From contig JBGSNX010000009.1 of NCBI GenBank assembly GCA_041739465.1, positions 1-64,000 on the forward strand: a stretch of 64,000 nucleotides of DNA, read 5' to 3'. A program made the translations under genes and the position numbers. The DNA is from BOKV01 sp041739465. GTDB lineage: Bacteria; Pseudomonadota; Alphaproteobacteria; Rhizobiales; Rhizobiaceae. This document shows, piece after piece, positions 1 to 8,543 of this stretch. The first letter of the stretch is position 1. Each line of letters begins with the position of its first letter. The notes beneath the pieces were generated by a model, which had not been told where the DNA came from, did no database searches, and saw only the letters and a list, made by a program, of their open reading frames with translations.

Positions 1-827
1 CGGTGCGCGAGCACAACCGGCGCAGCGGCAAGCTGGATTCGGTGACCCGCTGCACCGGCGGGCTGGTTTGCCCGGCGCAGGCGGTCGAACGGCTCAAATA
101 TTTCGTGGCGCGCGATGCTTTCGACATTGAAGGGCTGGGGGCAAAGCAGATCGAGGCGTTTTATGCCGACGGGTTGATTGCCAATGCCGCCGACATATTC
201 ACGCTCGCCGAACGCGACAAGCGCTCACTCAAACAATTGAAGAACCGTGAGGGTTGGGGCGAAACCAGTGCGAAGAACCTGTTCGACGCCATTGAGGGGC
301 GGCGCCAGATCGAACTGAACCGGTTCATCCATGGCCTTGGCATCCGCCATGTCGGTGAGCAAACGTCCAAGCACCTTGCCAAGGCATTTGGAACAGTCGA
401 GGCATTTGCAGCAGCGGCAAAAGCGCTGGATGGCGAGGAAAGCCCTTCATGGAAGGATATCGTCTCCATAGATGGCATCGGCTCCACGGTGGCCGAGGCC
501 TTGCAGGAGTTCTTTGCCGAAAGGCGCAATGTCGAAGTGTTTGAGGCGCTGCTCGGCGAAGTCAGCCCGGTGCCGATGGAAGCAACCAGGATTGACACGC
601 CGGTGGCAGGCAAGACTGTTGTTTTCACGGGTTCGCTGGAAAAGATGACCCGCGATGAAGCCAAGGCCATGGCTGAGCGGCTGGGTGCAAAGGTTGCTGG
701 TTCGGTGTCTTCGAAGACTGACCTTGTTGTGGCTGGGCCGGGGGCAGGTTCAAAACTTGCGCAGGCAACCAAGCTCGGCATCGAAGTGATCGACGAAGAC
801 GAATGGTTGAGGCGGGTTGCGGGATGA
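1..827 (+). CDS. ligA: NAD-dependent DNA ligase LigA, C-terminal part (5' end outside window)
   Basis: LigA seals nicks in duplex DNA using NAD+ in replication and repair. Only the last ~274 residues lie in the window; the frame is open from the left edge, so no start is visible. The fragment opens inside the four-cysteine zinc finger (last two Cys in CTGGLVCPAQ), passes through helix-hairpin-helix sequence (DAFDIEGLGAKQIEAFYADG and the GLGIRHVGE, IDGIGSTVAEAL stretches), and ends in a BRCT domain of about 78 residues beginning near TPVAGKTVVFTGSLEKMTRD. Length and domain order match the C-terminal part of bacterial LigA. The catalytic adenylation domain would lie upstream of the window. Its stop overlaps the next gene start by 4 nt, so the two are probably co-transcribed. 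Confidence 0.96.
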   Translation, partial: VREHNRRSGKLDSVTRCTGGLVCPAQAVERLKYFVARDAFDIEGLGAKQIEAFYADGLIANAADIFTLAERDKRSLKQLKNREGWGETSAKNLFDAIEGRRQIELNRFIHGLGIRHVGEQTSKHLAKAFGTVEAFAAAAKALDGEESPSWKDIVSIDGIGSTVAEALQEFFAERRNVEVFEALLGEVSPVPMEATRIDTPVAGKTVVFTGSLEKMTRDEAKAMAERLGAKVAGSVSSKTDLVVAGPGAGSKLAQATKLGIEVIDEDEWLRRVAG

Positions 828-1498
828 GCGGATTTGAAGGCTTCGGTCCAAAGGCACTGGCGTTTTTGAAAGCTCTGGATTTTCACCAGAGCCGCGACTG
901 GTTCAAGGAAAACAAGGCAATTTATGAAACCGAGCTGGAACGTCCACGCGGCGATTTGGTTGAAGCCTTGACGGCGGCTTTTGAAGCCAAAGGCATCGCG
1001 TTGAAGGGTGACCGCAAGAAATCGGTCTACCGGATTTACCGCGATGTCCGCTTTGCCAAGGACAAGAGCCCGTTCAACAAACATGTTTCGGCATTGCTGA
1101 CGCCGAGCGGCGAAAAGCGCGAGGAAGAAGGCTCGTTCTTCATCAAGATTGGCATCGAGGGCTGCTTCATGGCGGTCGGCTTCTATTTCAACGATCTGGC
1201 AAGATTGAAGGCTTTTCGTGAGAGGATCGTTCATCGGCCGCAGATTTATCGCGACATGGTCGAGGGGTTGGCGAGCGGCGGGCTTGCACTTTCACTTTCA
1301 GATCAGGCCAAACGCCTGCCCAAAGGCTTTGAGACGGTTGCCGATCCCGATTTGCATGCGGCGGTGCGTCTAAAACATTTCTACGTTCAGCAGGACATTG
1401 ATCCGGCCAGCATCCACTCGCCAAGGCTCGTCGAGACTTGCGTTGATTTTGCCAGCCGTGCGATGCCGTTGCTGAAATGGGGCGGGGCGGGCGTGTGA
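824..1498 (+). CDS. DUF2461 family protein
   Basis: Conserved protein of unknown function of the DUF2461/TIGR02453 family, 224 residues, the usual family length. Typical family sequence is visible near the N-terminus (FLKALDFHQSRDWFKENK) and in the middle (YRIYRDVRFAKDKSPFNKH), followed by a Gly/Phe-rich beta region. I chose the ATG that overlaps the ligA stop (ATGA); an in-frame ATG seven codons earlier lies inside ligA and is less likely. No signal peptide or membrane segment. The short overlap with ligA and the contact with azlC suggest one transcript, but the function of the family is not known and context does not reveal it. Confidence 0.9.
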   Translation: MSGFEGFGPKALAFLKALDFHQSRDWFKENKAIYETELERPRGDLVEALTAAFEAKGIALKGDRKKSVYRIYRDVRFAKDKSPFNKHVSALLTPSGEKREEEGSFFIKIGIEGCFMAVGFYFNDLARLKAFRERIVHRPQIYRDMVEGLASGGLALSLSDQAKRLPKGFETVADPDLHAAVRLKHFYVQQDIDPASIHSPRLVETCVDFASRAMPLLKWGGAGV

Positions 1499-2193
1499 CG
1501 CAATTTCAGGAAATGCGCGATGCCTTGCGCGATGTTGCGCCGATGGCGGTTGGCGCTGCGCCGTTTGGCGTGGTGTTCGGGGCAGCTTCTGTCGCCAATG
1601 GCTATTCGCTTGTTGAAACGCTTGTTTCCAGCGCGGCAATGTTTGCCGGGGCCAGCCAGTTCGTGCTGATGGAAGTCAACGGTTTTGGCGTTCCCGCATG
1701 GTCAGTGGCGATGGCGGTATTCGCCGTGAATTTCCGGCACGTTCTCTATTCGGCTGCGACCGGGCGGCGCATCGCCCATTTCAGTTTCTGGCAGAAGGCG
1801 CTCGGCTTTTTCCTGTTGACCGACCTGCAATTTGCTGCCGCTGAAATGCGCGGTGGAGAGGGCAAATCAGTTTCGCCCATGTGGTTCTTCACGCTTGGCG
1901 GTGCGCTTTACATCCTGTGGCTTGTGACCACGCTTGCGGGTGGAATTTTCGGCCAGTTCATCAAGAACCCGAAGGATCTGGGGCTGGATTTCCTGCTGCC
2001 CGTCTATTTTCTTGCGGTTCTGATGGGGTTTCGCAAGCGCAGCGGCTTTGTCGCCGTTGTACTTGCCAGCGCCGCGGGTTCGGTGCTGGCTTTCAAGCTA
2101 CTGGGACCACCATGGCATTTTGCGCTTGGCGGGCTCGGCGGCATTGCGCTGGCGGCTCTGATGGCCAAGCCTGAGGCACGGTCCGATGGCTGA
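1495..2193 (+). CDS. azlC: AzlC family branched-chain amino acid exporter subunit
   Basis: AzlC is the large polytopic subunit of the AzlCD inner-membrane exporter, associated with efflux of branched-chain amino acids and analogues. The protein is about 232 residues with several hydrophobic segments and the family motifs RDVAPMAVGAAPFGVVFG near the N-terminus and MFAGASQFV in the next loop. I favour the GTG start that overlaps the preceding TGA stop; an in-frame ATG six codons upstream (1477) is also possible. The next gene, azlD, overlaps its 3' end by 8 nt, the standard azlC-azlD arrangement and strong support for both calls. Substrate is inferred from the family only. Confidence 0.93.
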   Translation: MTQFQEMRDALRDVAPMAVGAAPFGVVFGAASVANGYSLVETLVSSAAMFAGASQFVLMEVNGFGVPAWSVAMAVFAVNFRHVLYSAATGRRIAHFSFWQKALGFFLLTDLQFAAAEMRGGEGKSVSPMWFFTLGGALYILWLVTTLAGGIFGQFIKNPKDLGLDFLLPVYFLAVLMGFRKRSGFVAVVLASAAGSVLAFKLLGPPWHFALGGLGGIALAALMAKPEARSDG

Positions 2194-2488
2194 TCTTGAC
2201 GTTATAGCGTTGCTGCTGCTTGCAGCCTTTGTCACCTATGTGACCCGGATCGGCGGCTGGCTGGTGCTTTCAAGGTTCGAGCGGTTGCATCCCAGGGTCG
2301 AAGCGGCGCTGGAGGCAGTGCCGGCGGCGGTGATGACCACGCTGATTGCGCCGCCAGCGCTGACAAACGGGCCAGCGGAATTTCTGGCAATCCTCGTCAC
2401 CATCCTCGCTTCGTACCGGCTCAATGTCATTGGCGCCATTGCGGCGGGCATGGCGGTGTTGATCGCAGCGCGGGCGATGGGGTTTTAA
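2186..2488 (+). CDS. azlD: AzlD family branched-chain amino acid exporter subunit
   Basis: Small partner subunit of AzlC, 100 residues with three to four hydrophobic segments and the typical AzlD N-terminal sequence LLLLAAFVTYVTRIGG followed by an ALEAVPAAVM stretch. The overlap of its ATG with the end of azlC is typical of the pair and implies translational coupling. The gene ends only 3 nt from the convergent stop of the aminopeptidase P gene; no clear terminator separates them. Confidence 0.92.
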   Translation: MADLDVIALLLLAAFVTYVTRIGGWLVLSRFERLHPRVEAALEAVPAAVMTTLIAPPALTNGPAEFLAILVTILASYRLNVIGAIAAGMAVLIAARAMGF

Positions 2489-2491
2489 GCC

Positions 2492-4312
2492 CTAAAGCCC
2501 CGCGCAGGCCGCTTTCAGCCAGGCGCGGTCAGCCGCGTCAAGGTGCGGGGAGAGGGCTTCCTCGACCCGGCGATGGTAGCCATCGAGCCAGACGAGTTCC
2601 TCGCGGGTCATGAGGGCCGTGTCGATCAAGCGGCGGTCGATCGGAGCCAGCGACAGCGTCTCGAACGAATGCACCGGCACATTGCCGCCTTCAAGCAGCT
2701 GGGCAGGCTTCACCAGCACCAGGTTCTCGATGCGAATGCCCCATTGGCCTTCACGGTAATAGCCCGGCTCATTGGACACGATCATGCCGGGCAAAAGCGG
2801 CTCCATGCCGCGTTTGGAGATTGATTGCGGCCCTTCATGCACAGCCAGGAATGAGCCGATGCCGTGGCCAGTGCCATGAGCATAGTCGCGGCCGGTCTTC
2901 CACAAGGCGATGCGGGCGAGGCTGTCGAGTTCAACGCCGCGCGTGCCAACCGGAAATGCGGCAGTGGCAATGGCGATGTGGCCCTTGAGCACCAGCGTGA
3001 AGTCGGTGCATGCCAGGGCAGGCGGTTTGCCGATAGCAACGGTTCGGGTGATGTCGGTGGTGCCGTCGCGGTATTGTGCTCCCGAATCGATCAGGAACAC
3101 CGAATCCGGCTCCAGCTTGCGGTTGCTCGAAGTGTCGACACGATAGTGCACGATTGCACCATTGGGTCCGGCACCGGAGATGGTATCGAAGGAAATGTCG
3201 AGGAGTTCGCTGCCCATATCCTTGGCTGTCTGCGCGCGAAACTGTTCCAGTGAAGATGCGGCACTGATCTCGTCAAGTGTTCCGGCGGCCTGCCGGTCGA
3301 GCCATGCGAGAAACCGGGTCAGCGCGACACCATCGCGCAAATGGGCAGCGTGGCTGCCTTCGATTTCCGCCTCGTTCTTGATAGCGCGCGGCAGGACGAC
3401 CGGGTCGCGCCGCTTCAGGATGGTGCCGCCGGATTTTTCGACCATGTCACCAATTAGAGCGCTGGCCCGTTCGGGATCGAGCATTGCCTTGGCTCCCCTT
3501 GAGAGGGCCGCCATTTGCGCAGGCAGTTCGGTGGGGTCAAACCGTTTGGCCAACTGGGTCAGATAGGCGTCGGTTTCGCGGTTGAGTTTTTTGGCGTCGA
3601 TGAAGATCAATGGCTCGCCACTGGCCCGAATGATCGCGCGCGAAAGCGCCAGCGGCGTATGCGCCATATCGTTGCCACGAATGTTGAACGCCCAGGCAAC
3701 AGAAGCTGGGTCGGCGAGCAGGCAGAAATCCGCACCGGATTTCGCAATCTCCTGCGACAGGCGAGCGAGCTTTTCGCGTGCACGTTCGCCGGCATGTTTC
3801 AGCTTGTGAATGGCAATCTTGCCAAGCGGCTCGGGCATGCGGTCGGTCCACACCGCATCGATCAGATTGGCGCAAGCGGTCAGCGATGCCCCGGCCTTTT
3901 TTGCGGCCGCTTCCAGCCGAACAAATCCCGCCAGCGTGACTAGCGCCGGATCAAAGCCGATCTTCGTGCCTTTCGTCGCATTTTGCTCGAGCCATCGTTC
4001 CGGCGGGCAATCGACAAGGCTCTCGATGGAACAGACGGCAGGGTCGGTCTGGTTGGCTGCCTGCAATGTGTAGCGGCCATCGACGAAAAGCACGCCTTGC
4101 GCCTGCGTGATGATCGCAAAGCCGGCCGAGCCGGTGAAGCCGCTGATCCAGGCCAGACGCTCAGCGCAGGGCGCAAGGTACTCGTTCTGGTACTCGTCGG
4201 CATGGGGAACCAGAAAGGCGTCCACGCCTGCCGCTGCCATGGCTGCTCTAAGCTCGGCAACCCGCGGTGCTACCGTTTCGCGTGCGGATTTGATCTCAAA
4301 AGACTGAAACAT
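2492..4312 (-). CDS. pepP: Xaa-Pro aminopeptidase (aminopeptidase P, M24B family)
   Basis: Cytosolic metallopeptidase that releases N-terminal residues preceding proline. The 606-residue length matches the long aminopeptidase P form with two creatinase-like N-terminal domains, a pita-bread M24 catalytic domain and a short C-terminal domain. Metal-binding signatures are visible: FLIDSGAQYRDGTTDITRT (two Asp ligands), HGTGHGIGSFLAVHEGP (His) and the two Glu in SNEPGYYREGQWGIRIEN. The ATG start is followed by a normal N-terminus (MFQSFEIKSARETVAPRVAE). In rhizobial genomes this gene often lies near prmA and uvrD, as here. The symbol is by family; the enzyme is longer than E. coli PepP. Confidence 0.93.
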   Translation of the reverse strand: MFQSFEIKSARETVAPRVAELRAAMAAAGVDAFLVPHADEYQNEYLAPCAERLAWISGFTGSAGFAIITQAQGVLFVDGRYTLQAANQTDPAVCSIESLVDCPPERWLEQNATKGTKIGFDPALVTLAGFVRLEAAAKKAGASLTACANLIDAVWTDRMPEPLGKIAIHKLKHAGERAREKLARLSQEIAKSGADFCLLADPASVAWAFNIRGNDMAHTPLALSRAIIRASGEPLIFIDAKKLNRETDAYLTQLAKRFDPTELPAQMAALSRGAKAMLDPERASALIGDMVEKSGGTILKRRDPVVLPRAIKNEAEIEGSHAAHLRDGVALTRFLAWLDRQAAGTLDEISAASSLEQFRAQTAKDMGSELLDISFDTISGAGPNGAIVHYRVDTSSNRKLEPDSVFLIDSGAQYRDGTTDITRTVAIGKPPALACTDFTLVLKGHIAIATAAFPVGTRGVELDSLARIALWKTGRDYAHGTGHGIGSFLAVHEGPQSISKRGMEPLLPGMIVSNEPGYYREGQWGIRIENLVLVKPAQLLEGGNVPVHSFETLSLAPIDRRLIDTALMTREELVWLDGYHRRVEEALSPHLDAADRAWLKAACAGL

Positions 4313-4585
4313 GTGGCTGGCCTGTTTGCGATTTCTGCGCCGACTATAGGCGATGCCCTGGCCAACTCAATTGCCATTCGACGCGGTTTGATGCCGCCAT
4401 TTTGCGCAGCGGGTTAACGAATGGTCAACAAAGTCGCGCAATCGGCACAAAGCTGCCGATTTCATTGGCGACGCATGCGCGCTACGCAACGGGTCCATGC
4501 AAAATCAAAGGGTTGTTCTATTGTGCAGTGCAGCACATATTGATCGCAGGGAGGAGAAAGACGGGCAAACGCAAGGAGTGCACTC

Positions 4586-4774
4586 ATGTCTTTCTTCGAC
4601 ACAGTCAGCCGCGCAACACGCATTCAGATGAACCGCATTGCAGCCGCGCGCCAGCGCCAGGTCCAGCGTTACGTCAATGGCTATCTGCTGGCCATGGATG
4701 ACGAAAGCCTCAAGCGCGCAGGCTATGACCGCAAAACGCTGGAAAACAGGGAATCGGCTTTTTACCCATTTTAA
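4586..4774 (+). CDS. DUF1127 domain-containing small protein
   Basis: A 62-residue basic protein with the DUF1127 (YjiS-like) pattern: an Arg/Gln-rich helix (QMNRIAAARQRQVQRYVNGY) followed by the conserved MDDESLKRAGYDR segment. Proteins of this family are abundant in rhizobia; some act in RNA turnover or phosphate and carbon regulation, but nothing here identifies a specific role. An AAGGAG Shine-Dalgarno about 9 nt before the ATG supports the start. It stands alone between the divergent pepP promoter region and a shared terminator. Confidence 0.9.
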   Translation: MSFFDTVSRATRIQMNRIAAARQRQVQRYVNGYLLAMDDESLKRAGYDRKTLENRESAFYPF

Positions 4775-4798
4775 AGCCGCCACAATCCATTCGACATC

Positions 4799-4830
4799 AA
4801 AAGGCCGGGCGAGTGATCGCCCGGCCTTTT
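4799..4830. terminator. Bidirectional rho-independent terminator
   Basis: A perfect GC-rich inverted repeat (AAAAGGCCGGGCGA, 4-nt loop, TCGCCCGGCCTTTT) with A and T tracts on the two outer sides lies between the convergent DUF1127 and degP genes. It can terminate both transcripts. Confidence 0.92.
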
Positions 4831-4858
4831 GATTGTTTATGCTGCCCAGTTGCGGGAA

Positions 4859-6424
4859 TTAGCCGCGCGAGAAGGGCAGGGCCACGAAGCTCTGGTTGTC
4901 CTTGCGCTGTACCAGCAGCAGCACGGACTTCTTGCCGTCAGCCTTGGCCTTCGAGATGATCTCGCGTGCCGCGCTTGCAGAAACCACCGGCTCCTGATTG
5001 ACCGAGACGATGATGTCGCCATTGCTGATGCCGCGTTCGGCCGCTTCGCCGCCGTCAACCTTGCTGACGATTGCGCCTTGCGAACCGTCTTCAAGGCCGA
5101 GGCTCTCGCGCATTTCCGGGGTGATGTCGGAAAGTTCGATGCCAAGGTCTGGTACGGTCACTTCGGCCATGTTCTTGTTGGGCACTTCATTGCCATCGGC
5201 AGCTGCGGTCTTGTTCTCGTCCGGGTTGCCTACGGTGATGTCGAGCGTCACTTCCTTGCCCTGACGCCAGACTGTGATCTGTTCCTTGGTACCGGGCGAA
5301 CGGTCGCCGACCGCGCGTGCCAGTGCCTTCGGGCTTGCAACATCGGCGCCGCCGAATTTGGTGACAATGTCGCCCGACTTGATGCCTGCCTGACCTGCCG
5401 GGGTGGCCGGATCGACTTCAGCGACAATTGCGCCTTCCGCCTTGGCAAGGCCAACGGCATCGGCCACTTCCTGGGTGACCGGCTGGATCTGCACACCGAT
5501 ATAGCCGCGCTGGATCGTGCCATCCTTCAGAAGGCGGGCAACGATTTCCTGGGCCTGTTTGGCGGGAATGGCGAATGCAACGCCGACATTGCCGCCATTT
5601 GGCGAATAGATTGCAGTGTTTACACCCACCACCTTGCCGTCGATGGCAAACAGCGGTCCGCCGGAATTGCCCTTATTGATTGGTGCATCGACCTGCAGGA
5701 AATCATCATAGGGGCCGTTGCGAAGATCGCGGCCACGGGCTGAAACGATGCCCGAAGTTACCGTGGTGCCGATGCCGAACGGATTGCCGATGGCCAGCAC
5801 GGGATCGCCAAGCTGGATGGCTTCTGAATCACCCCAGGAGAGCGAGGGCAGGTCCTTGCCTGCTTCCACCTTGATCACGGCAAGGTCGGTCTTGGGGTCA
5901 CGGCCCAAAAGCTTGGCTTCAAGCTCGGTGCCGTCATCTAAAACCACGGTTATCGTGCTTGCATCGGCAATCACGTGGTTGTTGGTGACAATTGTGCCAT
6001 CGCCGGAAATGATGAAGCCGGAGCCGAGGCCTGAGCCGCGCGGACGTTCGCCGAAACGCGGGCCGCCATTGCCGGGACCCTGTGGTCCGCCAAAATTGCG
6101 GCCTTCGGGGGATTCAAAGAAGCGCTTGAAGAACTCGCCAAATGGCACATCCTCGCCGCCGAACTGGCGTTCAAGGTCGCGCCGGGTCATCTGGGCGGGT
6201 TCCGCCTTGCCCTTGGTGGTGATGGTCACAACTGCCGGCTTGTTGGCAGCGACGATCGGCGCGTAGGATACAGCGCCACCGGGCAGCGATTTTGGTGCAG
6301 ACTCTGCGACCGGGGCGGCATGGGCGTCAAACGCCAGAAGATATGCCGGGCCTGCAAGCGGCAGCGCGAAAATGGCGACGGATGCCAGTGCGGCAATGCG
6401 CAAGCGGCGTGTTGAATGGTTCAT
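4859..6424 (-). CDS. degP: Periplasmic Do/DegP-like serine protease with two PDZ domains
   Basis: HtrA-type envelope protease/chaperone of 521 residues. It has an N-terminal signal sequence ending near AFDAHA, a trypsin-like domain with the triad His150 (TNNHVIADA), Asp180 (DPKTDLAVIKV) and Ser254 (GNSGGPLF), and two PDZ domains at about residues 290-380 and 410-510. A Gly/Pro-rich loop (GPQGPGNGGPRFGERPRG) precedes the catalytic core, as in rhizobial DegP proteins. The frame is open a further 50 codons upstream, but the signal peptide and a GGGAG Shine-Dalgarno place the start at the ATG chosen here. A second DegP-like gene lies at 43716. This copy is monocistronic and ends at a bidirectional terminator. 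Confidence 0.94.
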   Translation of the reverse strand: MNHSTRRLRIAALASVAIFALPLAGPAYLLAFDAHAAPVAESAPKSLPGGAVSYAPIVAANKPAVVTITTKGKAEPAQMTRRDLERQFGGEDVPFGEFFKRFFESPEGRNFGGPQGPGNGGPRFGERPRGSGLGSGFIISGDGTIVTNNHVIADASTITVVLDDGTELEAKLLGRDPKTDLAVIKVEAGKDLPSLSWGDSEAIQLGDPVLAIGNPFGIGTTVTSGIVSARGRDLRNGPYDDFLQVDAPINKGNSGGPLFAIDGKVVGVNTAIYSPNGGNVGVAFAIPAKQAQEIVARLLKDGTIQRGYIGVQIQPVTQEVADAVGLAKAEGAIVAEVDPATPAGQAGIKSGDIVTKFGGADVASPKALARAVGDRSPGTKEQITVWRQGKEVTLDITVGNPDENKTAAADGNEVPNKNMAEVTVPDLGIELSDITPEMRESLGLEDGSQGAIVSKVDGGEAAERGISNGDIIVSVNQEPVVSASAAREIISKAKADGKKSVLLLVQRKDNQSFVALPFSRG

Positions 6425-6765
6425 GTAGAGACTCCCTTTGGTTTCCCAAGTTGCTGCGCATTTGCCATTTGTGTGGCGGAGCGCATGCGTTGCAGTCGTG
6501 AAAGGAACTGGTTCGGACCTTCGACTGTGCCTCATTTGGGGTGCAATCGCGTCATAATCCCGGCGAAAGCACAACCTTACGAAGATTTAATTCAGGACAG
6601 GATTTTTCTTGCCTGGTGCCAGGTCTGAGCCTTGGCGGGAACGAAACACTTCGAAACACAAATTCAACTGTATTTTATCGACTTGCCTGTATGCTGCGAT
6701 GCATCAAATTTTGCGCGAAAGGCCCGCCAAGGGTGGCGCATGGGACCTCGCAACAGGGGCACGGC
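6425..6765. other. Divergent intergenic region between degP and the phosphomannomutase-like gene
   Basis: About 340 nt without a supported gene. It must carry the divergent promoters. A short CCTGG-TG-CCAGG inverted repeat sits near 6612-6623 and a GAAC-TG-GTTC motif near 6508, either of which could be an operator. I see no convincing EcfG-type GGAAC...CGTT promoter. Confidence 0.4.
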
Positions 6766-7515
6766 ATGGGCGAAATTCTGGTATTTGACGTTGATGGCAC
6801 ACTGACGCCCCCGCGATCCATGATGGAAGACGGCATGGCGCGGCTGTTGCGGCAGCTTGCGGTCGAGCGCCCGGTCTACCTGGTCACGGGAAGTGATCTG
6901 GCGAAGCTGCTGCGGCAGGTACCAGCGGACATTGCGGGGCGGGCAGCTGGGGTGTTTTGTTGTTCGGGCAATGAATTGTGGCGCGGCGGGCGGCTCACAT
7001 ACCAGATGCGGCACGAGTTTCCCGATGAACTGGTGGATTTTGCAACGCAATTGCTGGGATCAGCCCAATATCCCACCCGCACCGGCAACCACATTGAGGC
7101 GCGTACCGGCTCGCTCAACATCAGCGTGGTTGGACGCAACGCCAACATGATCCAACGTCGTGACTACTTCCGGCATGACAAGGCCAACGGCGAGCGGGCG
7201 CACATTGCAGCGGCCATTGAAGCGAAATTTCCGCAATACGAAGCAAATCGCGGCGGCCAGATATCCATCGACATTGCGCCGCGCGGCTGGAACAAGGCGC
7301 GGGTGGTCAAGGAAATCCTTGGCCGTTCGCCGGGGCTTCCTATCCACTTCTTTGGCGACACCGTTTGCGAGGGTGGCAACGACTTGCCGCTGGCGCTGGC
7401 GCTTGCGTCTTTGGGCAGTGAGCATGTGGTACACGGTGTTGCCGACCACCACGAGACGCTGGCCATCCTCAAGGCGCGCTATTGCGCTGGTCAACCCGCC
7501 AGCGAAGTGGCCTGA
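6766..7515 (+). CDS. Eukaryotic-type phosphomannomutase-like HAD phosphatase (HAD-IIB)
   Basis: A 249-residue HAD-superfamily protein whose motifs match eukaryotic phosphomannomutases rather than bacterial AlgC/ManB. It has the nucleophile and acid Asp8 and Asp10 in FDVDGTLTPPR, then TGSD, the substrate-binding stretch TGSLNISVVGRNAN, GGQISIDIAPRGWNKARVV, and the metal-binding HFFGDT...GGND loop. Family members interconvert mannose-6-phosphate and mannose-1-phosphate, or act as sugar phosphatases; which of these applies is not decided by sequence alone. An in-frame extension upstream is open but lacks protein-like sequence; an AGGGG Shine-Dalgarno about 6 nt before the chosen ATG supports it. 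It could supply GDP-mannose precursors or glucosylglycerate-type metabolism. Confidence 0.8.
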   Translation: MGEILVFDVDGTLTPPRSMMEDGMARLLRQLAVERPVYLVTGSDLAKLLRQVPADIAGRAAGVFCCSGNELWRGGRLTYQMRHEFPDELVDFATQLLGSAQYPTRTGNHIEARTGSLNISVVGRNANMIQRRDYFRHDKANGERAHIAAAIEAKFPQYEANRGGQISIDIAPRGWNKARVVKEILGRSPGLPIHFFGDTVCEGGNDLPLALALASLGSEHVVHGVADHHETLAILKARYCAGQPASEVA

Positions 7516-7565
7516 TCGTCCAGCGATAGACGGCAACAAGGCAACGCCCTGAAAGCGTGAAAGCA

Positions 7566-8543
7566 TTATCGCCAGCGGTTGCGACGCTGGCGATCCGCAA
7601 GTGACATGCGGGCGCGATAGGTCGGGATATCAAGCACCATCGGTACTGACAGGCCGTTTTCGTAATGCATGAACTCGGCCTCGCATTGGCGAAAACCCAT
7701 GGTTGAGTAAAAACGCGCCAATGTCGGATTGCAGTCGATGAAGATTTCCTCGACACCGGAATTGTCGATCAAGGTGGCAATGGCACCGAACAGCCGCATG
7801 TAGGCGCTGCCGCCGCGCCAGGCTTCACGGATTGCATATTTTGTGATGACACTGGTTGTGTTCGGGTGGCGCGGTGATTTTGCCATGCCATAGATTTCAG
7901 GCAGTACTCCCAACTCGCCATGGCGGGCAAGGTTTACTCTGGTTGTGCCAACCGCTTCGCCTTCGTGATAGGCAACGAAGCTGAACCCGTGTGCATCGAG
8001 TGGGTCAATGATCCGGCGGCTTTCGTGATCAGCATAAGGTGAAGTGCGACCAAATTCACCGCAGTACACCTCGTACCGTAGATTCTGTGCCACCGACAAA
8101 AGTTCAGGGGTCGAACAGCTGACAATCTCGAAGCCGGACTCATCGCCATCGCGATAACCCTCCAGCAGGACCTCGTTTTGCGCCATGCGTGAACGCGCCA
8201 ACAAGGCCAAATGCCGTTGCAGTTTGATTGCGGTGTCAGGCTCGTGTCTTTCAAGGGCGCGCAACTCGTCATGGCCGATGCCAAGCGCCGTAACGGCTTT
8301 CGACGCAGTCACTTGTGCCGTTGCGCCTTTGCCAGTCAGAAAGCCTATTTCGCCAATGATCGAGTGCTGACCTACTGTCAAAACATGTGCCTGTTCGCCT
8401 TCGCCAAGCCGGATTTCAACTTCTCCTTCCAGCAGCAAAAGCATCTGTTCGCCGAACCCGCGGCGGTAGCGCAGCACTGTTCCCGAGTTGATCAACTTGA
8501 CCTGGCAATGGCGCTTCAGGGCATCAACAAGTTCGCTGTTCAT
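7566..8543 (-). CDS. Cyclic-nucleotide-binding domain fused to N-acyl amino acid synthase/GNAT-like acyltransferase
   Basis: A 325-residue two-domain protein. Residues ~1-120 resemble a Crp/cNMP-binding beta-barrel (LLEGEVEIRLGEGEQ, then GEIGFLTGKGATAQVTA in the phosphate-binding-cassette position). Residues ~140-320 resemble the GNAT-fold autoinducer-synthase/FeeM-like acyltransferases (RYEVYCGEFGRTSPYADHES, FVAYHEGEAVGTTRVNL, YSTMGFRQC). There is no helix-turn-helix, so it is unlikely to be a transcription factor; a nucleotide-gated acyltransferase making an acyl-amino acid or similar lipid is the inference. Its ATG overlaps the stop of the upstream fatty-acid-hydroxylase gene (ATGA), so the two are almost certainly translated together and act on related lipids. 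Confidence 0.75.
   Translation of the reverse strand: MNSELVDALKRHCQVKLINSGTVLRYRRGFGEQMLLLLEGEVEIRLGEGEQAHVLTVGQHSIIGEIGFLTGKGATAQVTASKAVTALGIGHDELRALERHEPDTAIKLQRHLALLARSRMAQNEVLLEGYRDGDESGFEIVSCSTPELLSVAQNLRYEVYCGEFGRTSPYADHESRRIIDPLDAHGFSFVAYHEGEAVGTTRVNLARHGELGVLPEIYGMAKSPRHPNTTSVITKYAIREAWRGGSAYMRLFGAIATLIDNSGVEEIFIDCNPTLARFYSTMGFRQCEAEFMHYENGLSVPMVLDIPTYRARMSLADRQRRNRWR

Noticed and set aside
4829..5743. 304-codon plus-strand frame opposite degP
   Set aside because: Shadow of the degP codons; no Shine-Dalgarno and no protein-like motifs.
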